DNA of 10,737 nucleotides, taken from contig JAFGJC010000109.1 in assembly GCA_016929305.1 (NCBI GenBank), forward strand, positions 1-10,737, read 5' to 3'. A program made the translations under genes and the position numbers. Position 1 is the first letter of the stretch; each line of letters starts with the position of its first letter. The notes under the pieces were generated by a model, which was not told the origin of the DNA, ran no database searches, and saw only the letters and a list, made by a program, of their open reading frames with translations. This document shows positions 1 through 6,094 of the stretch, one piece after another. The DNA is from a candidate division CSSED10-310 bacterium. GTDB lineage: Bacteria > CSSED10-310 > JAFGJC01.

Positions 1-262
1 GAAATGCCAATTGATTGCCGTCGAGTGACCAGACTGGACTGAAATCGCCAGGCTTACCTCCAGAAGTGAACTGCCGGCTTTTTTTTGTTTTGATGTCTAT
101 CATCCAAATGGATTGAAGATACTGCTTTCCTTCCCGTTCGGGTTGCTTTAAAACGTAAGCCACGCTCTCTCCGCCGGGACGCACGTGCAAATCGGAAATG
201 TCGGAAATGAAATAAAAATCTTCCGGTGTTACCGGTTTGGTCTTTTTTGATGTCACAGCCAT
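1..262 (-). CDS. S9-family (prolyl oligopeptidase / acylaminoacyl-peptidase-like) serine peptidase, N-terminal fragment
   Basis: Only the first 87 codons are present; the gene continues off the left edge. The start is the ATG at 262-260, with a good ribosome binding site GGGGAG (complement of 270-275) 7 bases upstream. The protein opens VTPEDFYFISDISDLHVRPG, followed by ESVAYVL (residues 32-38), an IWMIDI strand (52-57), and QFTSGGKPGDFSPVWSLDG leading into NQLAF (64-87). This alternation of a 'position in sequence / xxVAYV' strand, an 'IWxxD' strand and a W-S-x-D-G-x-x-L-A-F turn is typical of the first blades of the beta-propeller that precedes the alpha/beta-hydrolase domain in S9 oligopeptidases (S9C-like). 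There is no signal peptide, so the enzyme is probably cytoplasmic and degrades short peptides. The catalytic Ser-Asp-His domain lies outside the window, so a TolB-like propeller protein without peptidase activity cannot be excluded. A longer open frame on this strand (54-293) is a shadow in another frame. Confidence 0.8.
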   Translation of the reverse strand, partial: MAVTSKKTKPVTPEDFYFISDISDLHVRPGGESVAYVLKQPEREGKQYLQSIWMIDIKTKKSRQFTSGGKPGDFSPVWSLDGNQLAF

Positions 263-283
263 AGTTATTCTCCCCTGCGAATG

Positions 284-312
284 TTGATAACATCCAAGAG
301 AGGGGTTATAGC
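284..312 (+). promoter_or_regulatory. Candidate sigma70-type promoter for the glycosyltransferase gene
   Basis: TTGATA at 284-289 (5 of 6 matches to TTGACA), a 17-base spacer and TATAGC at 307-312 (4 of 6 matches to TATAAT). Transcription would begin near 319, just downstream of the ATG at 318. That favours the internal ATG at 477 as the glycosyltransferase start and leaves a leader of about 157 bases. The 263-476 stretch otherwise shows only a small ATGTT-GAT-AACAT inverted repeat (281-293). Assigned by eye only. Confidence 0.35.
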
Positions 313-476
313 AAAGGATGGGTCTTTTTTCGAGATATAATTCCAGAAGACATGAATATCCGGTTGAAAGTCCCGGTCCTGAAAGCCGTGCCGGTTGCCA
401 AGACGCGTGGAAATTTATAGGCAGGAATGCCATAATAAGGATTCCTGGGAGTTTGGAAGAGAGGTTCGGAAGCGTT

Positions 477-1964
477 ATGGAACGGTCAAAGCAGTCTTCT
501 GAATGGGTTCTGGCGGTCTTGATATTGAGTGCGCCACGTCTGGCTCGGTTGATGAGCCCTGCGGTCCATATCGAAGATCCCAATTACATTTACGGCGCTT
601 TCCTGATTACGCTGGGGCAGCAACCTTTTCTTCAGTTCGCGCAGCCAAACCCCCCTCTGCTGGAAAGTTTTTTAGCTCTTTTTTACATGATTTTTGGTGT
701 CTCATATCGAATTCCAGAGATGCTGACAGCATTAGCCTATATCGGGACGGGAATCGTCATTTATCGTATGGGATCCCGATGGTTTTCACCCATCGCCGGG
801 TTGTGGGCGGCAGTTTTTTACAGTTTCCATTTTTTGCTGTTCCGATACCATTTGTTTGAACGGGAGGTGTTTGCAACTCTCGCTGTGGCCCTCGCCGTCG
901 ACAGAATTATGATGCCATCCGAAGATCGAAGACAGGAGTGGGTTGCCGGCGCTTTTCTGGGTCTTGGATTCGTCTGTAAACAAACAGCTCTGGTACCTTT
1001 CGCGGTTTTGACAGGAATGCTCGTTCTGTTCCACCGGCGCTGGCGGTCAGCACTGTGGCTGATAATTGGATTTCTAGGCGTTTTTGCCATAACTTCTGTC
1101 GGATATACCTACCTTTACGGTATTCACTACTGGCGTCAAACCCTCTGGTTCCATTTTATCAAAGGAACCGTGGCACCCTGGCAGGAAAAAAGTATTCTGA
1201 CAGTCTGGGCACTTGGATACCTGATACCTTTTCTGGCCGGAAGCATCTATGTTTTCCTGAAACCATTGCGGTCTTTCGAATGGATCCTGGCAGGTCTGTT
1301 CGCGGCGGATATTGTTTTCTTTTGGTTTGTTACTGGAGCTTTTTGGCCCCATTATCTTCTCTCCACAATTTTTCCTGCAACACTTCTCGCCGGCGGTGTC
1401 ATCCATTCATGGATAAACGCGTTTAAAAATGGACCGTATCAAAAATACAGGGCTGTTGTTTCATTCGTTTTAACTTTGGTTACCGCAACGGTCATGGGTG
1501 TGCTAGCACCAGGATCCCTGCTGGGAACGAATGTCGCCGAAGCCTATGGATTTGACGGTATTCCAAGAAAAGAAATTGACAGATGCTCTGCATTTATAAA
1601 AGAGCATACTCTTCCCGGTGAACTTATCATTTCCGATCCTTTTATAGCTTTGGTTTCCGAACGGGCTAAAGTTGTAAAATTCAAGGATAACTGGGGATTG
1701 ATAATGAAGATGTACCGGTTGATTGATGAAGGACGATATTGGGAAGGGATAAAAGAAATGTCAACACAAAATTTCGGTGACGTCCGGTTTGCCTCACAGA
1801 AAGAATGGGAACCGATGATTCTTGAAGCGTTAACGACCGACAAGGTGGGAGCTATTCAACCGAACTATGAACTTCCTCTTCCGCCGGATCGAATGCGCCA
1901 ATTCGGATTCAAACAGGGCTATCGGTCACTGTACTACGAAATCTGGATACGGGATAATCGCTGA
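477..1964 (+). CDS. Multi-pass membrane glycosyltransferase, ArnT/PMT-like (GT-C fold)
   Basis: Predicted 495-residue integral membrane enzyme that transfers a sugar from a polyprenyl-phosphate donor to an acceptor on the outer side of the inner membrane. A first helix (about residues 9-25) leads to an external loop with Glu33-Asp34 (HIEDPNYIYGA), the usual site of the acidic catalytic residues in GT-C enzymes. The loop is followed by QPFLQFAQPNPPLLESFLAL, matching the 'G.P...F..PPL' pattern of the ArnT/PMT_2 family. About ten further hydrophobic helices follow, then a soluble C-terminal part of roughly 120 residues from about YGFDGIPRKEIDR onward. The frame is open back to an ATG at 318. I prefer ATG 477 because the first helix then starts close to the N terminus as in the family, a GGAAG site (468-472) lies just upstream, and the likely promoter is downstream of or at 318. 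The alternative start adds 53 unremarkable residues. The acceptor is unknown, and no LPS or O-antigen genes are nearby to suggest one. Confidence 0.75.
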   Translation: MERSKQSSEWVLAVLILSAPRLARLMSPAVHIEDPNYIYGAFLITLGQQPFLQFAQPNPPLLESFLALFYMIFGVSYRIPEMLTALAYIGTGIVIYRMGSRWFSPIAGLWAAVFYSFHFLLFRYHLFEREVFATLAVALAVDRIMMPSEDRRQEWVAGAFLGLGFVCKQTALVPFAVLTGMLVLFHRRWRSALWLIIGFLGVFAITSVGYTYLYGIHYWRQTLWFHFIKGTVAPWQEKSILTVWALGYLIPFLAGSIYVFLKPLRSFEWILAGLFAADIVFFWFVTGAFWPHYLLSTIFPATLLAGGVIHSWINAFKNGPYQKYRAVVSFVLTLVTATVMGVLAPGSLLGTNVAEAYGFDGIPRKEIDRCSAFIKEHTLPGELIISDPFIALVSERAKVVKFKDNWGLIMKMYRLIDEGRYWEGIKEMSTQNFGDVRFASQKEWEPMILEALTTDKVGAIQPNYELPLPPDRMRQFGFKQGYRSLYYEIWIRDNR

Positions 1965-1966
1965 TG

Positions 1967-2662
1967 TCAAGAGTGAAAAAATACGATCCTGGACCTTATG
2001 ATTCGCGTTTTATCAGGAATAACATTTATACAATCTTCCAAATTGCTGTCAGAAGCAACGATATCCTGACAAACGACTAAACCGGAACGGATGTCAATGT
2101 AACTATCGACCTTCCGATCCATTTGGCTTTCAAGAACGGAAGTCAGCCTTAAACACGTTGATGTGCTGTTGCCAAAGGCAATGTCAAACGGACCATCAAC
2201 ATACTCGGTCACGGATTCTTCACCGGTCCGGTCAACTAAGAAATACATGTCCTTTCCGGTATATATCTCCTCTAGGTTTATCCGTAATGCGCAGGTCAGT
2301 AAAACGTCATCAATACGACGTTCCATGCCCGGCACTAGTGATTCTACCATGATCAGTTTCATGACCGATTCCGAATCAAAGACCGATACCCAATGCCGCT
2401 CCTCCGCAATACATTCCCCATTTTCGAAAACATGCCAGTCTGTTTCAACTGTTTCACGATTCCTGAAATAAAAGGGTCCCTTACTTTTTCCCTCCCAGCG
2501 TCTAACCAGAAGCCCCGTGTCGGAGCGGTATTCGCCTGCAGTTACCGTGATACCGGTTTTTGCCGGATCCAAGGTGGCGGGAAAACAATTCAGGTTTACC
2601 GGGCCAGGACGAATAGCGGAAGTTTTCCGGATGATGTCGGGAAGAATGTGAGGTAAATCCAT
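1967..2662 (-). CDS. Protein of unknown function (231 aa)
   Basis: I do not recognise this protein. The start is the ATG at 2662-2660, chosen over the upstream ATG at 2716 because AGGAG (complement of 2671-2675) sits 8 bases upstream of it. The 231-residue product has no signal peptide, no membrane helix and no clear nucleotide-binding or catalytic motif. It looks rich in beta strands with alternating aromatic and charged residues (RRWEGKSKGPFYFRN, DWHVFENGECIAEERHWVSVF). Five cysteines are scattered without a CxxC arrangement. It converges on the glycosyltransferase gene, with stop codons 2 bases apart, and diverges from the dtxR-feoA gene across a 189-base intergenic region. That region holds the metal-regulated promoter, so co-regulation with iron uptake is possible but is not shown by the sequence. 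Consistent coding character and the good ribosome binding site make it a real gene. Confidence 0.75.
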   Translation of the reverse strand: MDLPHILPDIIRKTSAIRPGPVNLNCFPATLDPAKTGITVTAGEYRSDTGLLVRRWEGKSKGPFYFRNRETVETDWHVFENGECIAEERHWVSVFDSESVMKLIMVESLVPGMERRIDDVLLTCALRINLEEIYTGKDMYFLVDRTGEESVTEYVDGPFDIAFGNSTSTCLRLTSVLESQMDRKVDSYIDIRSGLVVCQDIVASDSNLEDCINVIPDKTRIIRSRIVFFHS

Positions 2663-2697
2663 ATGGTTTTCTCCTGAGTTCAATTCATGCCGGATAC

Positions 2698-2726
2698 AGT
2701 TTAGAACAAACTGCATTTGCGAACAA
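2698..2726 (-). promoter_or_regulatory. Weak candidate promoter for the unknown minus-strand gene
   Basis: Read on the minus strand: TTGTTC (complement of 2721-2726), a 17-base spacer and TAAACT (complement of 2698-2703), 35 bases before the start codon at 2662. The -35 matches only 3 of 6 consensus bases and the -10 matches 4 of 6, so this is a suggestion. The upstream alternative ATG at 2716 falls inside this element, consistent with the later start. Confidence 0.25.
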
Positions 2727-2777
2727 CGGGGATTATTCAGGTCATGATTTCAGGCTTCCGGCAAACGTAATTTCATC

Positions 2778-2806
2778 TTGACAACACCTGGGGTCACCTA
2801 TTAAAT
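2778..2806 (+). promoter_or_regulatory. Promoter of the dtxR-feoA / feoB operon
   Basis: A perfect -35 TTGACA at 2778-2783, a 17-base spacer and TTAAAT at 2801-2806 as -10 (4 of 6). The predicted start of transcription is near 2813, within the palindromic operator at 2804-2835, about 40 bases before the start codon. The strong -35 with a weaker, operator-overlapped -10 is what one expects for a repressible promoter. Confidence 0.65.
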
Positions 2807-2835
2807 TAGATTAGTCTAATTAGACGCGTCTAATT
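2804..2835 (+). promoter_or_regulatory. Compound DtxR-type operator: two overlapping 18-bp palindromes
   Basis: Two palindromes with the same 8-2-8 design lie head to tail and share four bases. The first (2804-2821) is AATTAGAT-TA-GTCTAATT, with one mismatch between arms. The second (2818-2835) is a perfect AATTAGAC-GC-GTCTAATT. Their centres are 14 bp apart. The core of the first, TTAGATTAGTCTAA, agrees at 12 of 14 positions with the start of the classical DtxR operator consensus TTAGGTTAGCCTAACCTAA. The pair overlaps the -10 box and the predicted transcription start and ends 3 bases before the ribosome binding site GAGGGG (2839-2844). The first downstream gene encodes a DtxR-family protein, so autogenous metal-dependent repression is the natural reading. 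Two dimers could bind this arrangement, as two DtxR/IdeR dimers do on their operators. Confidence 0.75.
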
Positions 2836-2851
2836 TTCGAGGGGACACATG

Positions 2852-3598
2852 ATGAAAATAGGTGCTTTGTCGGAAAGTCTTGAGGATTATCTGGAGATTA
2901 TCTATCAACTCATTCAGGAGACGAAAGAAGCGCGAATCAAGGATATTGCCGACAGAAAAAACGTGTCCATGTCATCGGTAATTCCTGCTTTGCGAAGATT
3001 ATCAAAAGAAAACCTCGTTAATTATAAAACCCGCGGAATCGTTACCTTGACATCCCAAGGACAGAATTTAGCCGCAAGACTTCTGGGGCGACATGAATTT
3101 GTCAAATATTTTCTGATGTCTTTGCTGGATGTTCCTGAAGAGATCGCTGAGCGGGATGCATGTTTGTTTGAACATTACATGAGTCCGGAGACATTTCGGA
3201 AAATGGTAATGTTTTTTGAGTTTGTGGATACGTGTGGCATGAATATCAGGAGTCATTTTGAGGACTATATTGCCAACCTTGACAAGCAGGGTGATGGTGA
3301 GATTTGTCCGGCGCCTGAATGCCCATTTAAAAATGATTCATTTCGTAGAAGACAACGGTGGGGAATGGTAAAAACCTTGTCATCATTGTCCCCCGGTGAA
3401 AGCGGAAGGGTTGCCCGTGTTCAGGCGGATACTGCCATCCGTCAACGGTTAATAGACATGGGTGTGCTGCCGAATGTGGTTATTACTGTAGAAAGGATGG
3501 CTCCTTTAGGTGATCCCATCGAGATAAAATTGAGAGGTTATCATTTGTCTTTGCGAAAAGAAGAGGCTGATGCCATCATTTTGTATCCCTCCACGTAA
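2852..3598 (+). CDS. DtxR/MntR-family metal-dependent repressor fused to a FeoA domain
   Basis: Predicted cytoplasmic metalloregulator of the following feoB gene and of itself. Numbering uses the ATG at 2852 (248 aa), whose spacing of 7 bases from GAGGGG (2839-2844) is better than that of the adjacent ATG at 2849. Residues 8-70 form the winged helix-turn-helix (SLEDYLEIIYQL, then the recognition segment SMSSVIPALRRLSKENLV). Residues 71-140 form the dimerisation and metal-binding domain, with RHEF (His81) and C-L-F-E-H (Cys104, Glu107, His108). Residues 152-157 are CPAPEC in the linker. Residues 175-246 form a complete FeoA/SH3-like domain (LSPGESGRVARV, RQRLIDMGVLPN, APLGDPIEIKLRGYHLSLRKEEA). 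This domain is far closer to free-standing FeoA than the divergent SH3 domain of DtxR is. There is no separate feoA gene, so this domain may also serve as the FeoA partner of FeoB. The feoB gene starts 27 bases downstream. Fe2+ is the likeliest co-repressor; Mn2+ remains possible. Confidence 0.9.
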   Translation: MKIGALSESLEDYLEIIYQLIQETKEARIKDIADRKNVSMSSVIPALRRLSKENLVNYKTRGIVTLTSQGQNLAARLLGRHEFVKYFLMSLLDVPEEIAERDACLFEHYMSPETFRKMVMFFEFVDTCGMNIRSHFEDYIANLDKQGDGEICPAPECPFKNDSFRRRQRWGMVKTLSSLSPGESGRVARVQADTAIRQRLIDMGVLPNVVITVERMAPLGDPIEIKLRGYHLSLRKEEADAIILYPST

Positions 3599-3624
3599 CG
3601 TAACATCAATTGCTTTAAGCGGGC

Positions 3625-5736
3625 ATGAGTTCGAGTATGCAGAATAATTCAGGATTAGAAACCGTTCGAGTGGCAATGGCAGGAAATCCCAATTCCGGGA
3701 AATCGAGCATTTTCAACGCGTTGACCGGCTCCCGGCAGCATATCGGGAATTATCCCGGCGTCACCGTGGAAAAGAAAGAGGGGATGTTTCGTGAGGGCGA
3801 ACGGAGTGTGCATGTTGTCGATCTTCCGGGGATCTACAGTCTGACGTCATATTCGCAGGAGGAGGTTATTGCCAGGCAACATATTGTCGAATCCAAGCCT
3901 GCCGTGGTGGTGAATGTCATCGATGCGTCTAATTTGGAGCGGAATTTGTACTTAACCCTCCAATTGCTTGAAATGGGGCTGAATGTTGTCATTGCTTTGA
4001 ACATGATGGACGAAGTCGAGAAACGGGGTATTGAACTTGATGTTGATATGCTATCACGCCGATTGGGTTGCTATGTCGCGGAAGTCGTAGGTCATAAAAA
4101 TATTGGCATTGATAATCTCAAGAAAACAATACTGAAGGCATTTGATCGGGGCGGCACGGAAACGGAAGTGATTTACCGTGCGGAGCTTGGACGTGAAGTC
4201 GAAAAAATTGTCAAGGAGCTGAAACAGTTCAAAGATATCCCCTATCCGGAGCAGTTTGCCGCCATAAAACTATTAGAAAACGATACGGAGGTGGTTGCAA
4301 GACTCAAACGGCAGGAAGACAGTGAAGCGCTTTTTAATCAGATATCTTCAAGTATCCACCGTCTTGAAAATCTCTATGGATATCCACCGGAAGTCCTGAT
4401 CGGCGACCGGCGATATGGGTACGTTTCCGGACTGGTCAAGGAAATAACTATTCGAGCACCCGCTATCGACAGGATTACGCTGACGGAGCGAATTGATACT
4501 CTGGTCACTCACCGATATCTTGGTATACCTCTCTTTTTGCTGACCATGTACCTCATCTTCTGGATGACATTTACTCTGGGCCACCCACCGATGCGATGGA
4601 TAGAAAAAGGGTTGAGTCTTTTAACGCAGAAGATTGACAGCTTCTGGCCTTCTGGCGCGAGTCTCATGCTGAAATCGCTCATCAATGACGGCATCATCGG
4701 TGGTGTCGGCGGTGTTATCATCTTTTTGCCCAATATCCTGTTTTTGTTTCTCGGTATTTCGTTCCTTGAGGATACCGGTTATATGGCCAGGATTGCCTTT
4801 ATCATGGATAAAATCATGCATAAAATAGGACTGCACGGCCGCAGTTTCATTCCGTTGCTTATCGGTTTTGGCTGCACGGTTCCCGCGATTCTTGCCACCC
4901 GTACCATCCGGTCGGAAAAAACACGGTTTACAACGATTTTTATTCTGCCGTTGATGTCATGCGGTGCTCGATTGACGATTTACCTGATGGTGATCCCGGC
5001 ATTTTTCCCCCGTTCCTGGCAGGCTCCCGTTCTGTGGTCGATTTACCTGATCGGAATTCTACTGGCACTGTTATTGGCCAAACTGCTGCGAAAATCATTG
5101 TTTCGGGGCGAAGCAGAACCTTTTGTTATGGAGCTTCCACCGTACCGCATGCCCAGTATGAAGGCCATTGTTCTGCATATGTGGGATAAATCCTGGCAGT
5201 ATATCAAAAAAGCAGGCACCATCATCCTCGCTGTTTCCATCTTGATATGGATTTTATTAACGTTTCCCCGGGTGGAAACGAAGTTACAGGTAAACCCGCC
5301 ATCCGGTCAGCAGGCGCAGTTGTCCGAGGAATCGATTCGCCAGAAACAACTGATGGAATCCTACGCCGGCAGGATAGGCAGAATCATTGAACCCGCCCTG
5401 AAACCCATGGGATTCGACTGGAAAATCGGAACGTCTTTTATCGGTGCGTTTGCAGCAAAAGAACTCTTTGTTGCACAAATGAGTATTGTATATTCCATCG
5501 GCGATTCCGAAACGTCCCCGGAAACACTGCGGGAAGTTCTGCGGAAAAACTACAGCCCGCTCACAGGATTTTGCATCATGATCTTTGCTCTGATAGGAAC
5601 ACCGTGCGTCGCAACCCTTGCTGTTACAAAAAAGGAAATGGGAAGCTGGAAATGGGTTGCCATTCAATGGGCGGGATTAACAGGAATGGCGTGGGTGGTC
5701 ACTACGGCCATATATCAGTTGGGCCGCCTATTGTGA
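3625..5736 (+). CDS. feoB: Ferrous iron transport protein B (FeoB)
   Basis: GTP-driven Fe2+ importer of the inner membrane, 703 aa, normal for the family. The N-terminal G domain shows G1 GNPNSGKSS (residues 20-28), the FeoB signature IGNYPGVTVEKKEG (40-53) including the G2 threonine (Thr47), G3 DLPG (66-69) and G4 NMMD (126-129). The G5 segment (VVGHKNIGI) is loosely conserved, as is usual. A helical spacer domain follows to about residue 295. The membrane part contains the two conserved gate regions, GFGCTVP (414-420, Cys417) and LPLMSCGARLTIY (around Cys446), and a late conserved GTPC (Cys661). The ATG at 3625 has no convincing Shine-Dalgarno sequence. A second ATG at 3637 is possible, and translation may depend on the upstream dtxR-feoA gene. 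No feoC or FeoB-associated Cys-rich gene follows on the same strand. The last 22 bases overlap, antisense, the 3' end of the nqrM candidate. Confidence 0.96.
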   Translation: MSSSMQNNSGLETVRVAMAGNPNSGKSSIFNALTGSRQHIGNYPGVTVEKKEGMFREGERSVHVVDLPGIYSLTSYSQEEVIARQHIVESKPAVVVNVIDASNLERNLYLTLQLLEMGLNVVIALNMMDEVEKRGIELDVDMLSRRLGCYVAEVVGHKNIGIDNLKKTILKAFDRGGTETEVIYRAELGREVEKIVKELKQFKDIPYPEQFAAIKLLENDTEVVARLKRQEDSEALFNQISSSIHRLENLYGYPPEVLIGDRRYGYVSGLVKEITIRAPAIDRITLTERIDTLVTHRYLGIPLFLLTMYLIFWMTFTLGHPPMRWIEKGLSLLTQKIDSFWPSGASLMLKSLINDGIIGGVGGVIIFLPNILFLFLGISFLEDTGYMARIAFIMDKIMHKIGLHGRSFIPLLIGFGCTVPAILATRTIRSEKTRFTTIFILPLMSCGARLTIYLMVIPAFFPRSWQAPVLWSIYLIGILLALLLAKLLRKSLFRGEAEPFVMELPPYRMPSMKAIVLHMWDKSWQYIKKAGTIILAVSILIWILLTFPRVETKLQVNPPSGQQAQLSEESIRQKQLMESYAGRIGRIIEPALKPMGFDWKIGTSFIGAFAAKELFVAQMSIVYSIGDSETSPETLREVLRKNYSPLTGFCIMIFALIGTPCVATLAVTKKEMGSWKWVAIQWAGLTGMAWVVTTAIYQLGRLL

Positions 5737-5888
5737 CATTCGCAAGCTTCACACGTCATCTTATCCCGGTCTGAAGACGATATTTCCCGGCACGCAGAAC
5801 GCTGTTGTCTGGTTTTTCGCAGTGCGACAGCAAAACCCAACACAGCAAAAAACATGATAAAAACGATAACGGCTACCATTGTTTTCAT
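5715..5888 (-). CDS. nqrM: Probable NqrM, Na+-NQR maturation factor (DUF539 family)
   Basis: Small membrane protein of 57 aa. The start is the ATG at 5888-5886, preceded at 8 bases by GGAGGG (complement of 5897-5902). An upstream ATG at 5909 lacks such a site. One hydrophobic helix (residues 4-23, MVAVIVFIMFFAVLGFAVAL) is followed by basic residues RKTRQQR and then four cysteines: Cys33, Cys46, Cys49 and Cys51 (MTCEACEC). The order of an N-terminal helix, a basic stretch, an isolated Cys about ten residues after the helix and a terminal Cys cluster is that of NqrM. That factor is needed for iron insertion at the NqrD/NqrE centre. From memory, the single cysteine at position 33 of Vibrio NqrM is the essential one, and it coincides here. 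Divergent placement next to nqrA supports the call. The gene overlaps feoB antisense by 22 bases. The alternative is a FeoB-associated Cys-rich membrane protein, which has a similar build but usually follows feoB on the same strand. Confidence 0.75.
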   Translation of the reverse strand: MKTMVAVIVFIMFFAVLGFAVALRKTRQQRSACREISSSDRDKMTCEACECHNRRPN

Positions 5889-5946
5889 TGCCGGAACCCT
5901 CCGAAACATCTACCAGATATCGTAATCATCCGGTATTCATTATGCA

Positions 5947-5965
5947 TTTACACATCATGTGTGAA
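5947..5965. promoter_or_regulatory. 19-nt palindrome, possible operator between nqrM and nqrA
   Basis: TTTACACAT-C-ATGTGTGAA: two 9-base arms around a single central base, with one T:G mismatch. It lies in the 263-base divergent region between nqrM (start 5888) and nqrA (start 6152), about 58 bases upstream of the nqrM start codon on that strand. No T-run follows on either side, so it is not a convincing terminator. Its size and symmetry fit a dimeric regulator site. I cannot assign the regulator; it does not match the DtxR-type operator at 2804-2835. Confidence 0.4.
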
Positions 5966-6021
5966 AAAGTGCCGTAAATCAAATGTTTTATGTTGAAATT
6001 TCACCTGAGATGACGTTAAAC

Positions 6022-6050
6022 TTGGCAATAGTGTGTTTTCTGATTATTTA
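6022..6050 (+). promoter_or_regulatory. Candidate promoter of the nqr operon
   Basis: TTGGCA at 6022-6027 (5 of 6 matches to TTGACA), a 17-base spacer and TATTTA at 6045-6050 (weak -10, 3 of 6). A one-base shift to TTATTT preceded by TGA gives an alternative. Transcription would begin near 6057, leaving a leader of about 95 bases before nqrA. It is the best candidate I can see in this region, but the -10 is poor. Confidence 0.3.
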
Positions 6051-6094
6051 GAGCTGTTTGTTATGATTCCTCAGATAAAGGGAATGATCTTCAT

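Noticed and set aside
54..293. 79-codon open frame on the minus strand
   Set aside because: It is out of frame with the S9 peptidase coding sequence on the same strand (start 262). The peptidase frame has the ribosome binding site and family motifs, while this one is rich in Arg/Phe with no recognisable content.
281..293. ATGTT-GAT-AACAT inverted repeat between the S9 peptidase and the glycosyltransferase
   Set aside because: The 5-base arms are too short to stand out from chance and overlap the promoter candidate; no regulator is indicated.
5805..5996. 63-codon plus-strand Cys/His-rich open frame after feoB, resembling a FeoB-associated Cys-rich protein
   Set aside because: It has no hydrophobic helix and no good ribosome binding site, and it lies over the minus-strand nqrM candidate, whose composition and start signals are much better.
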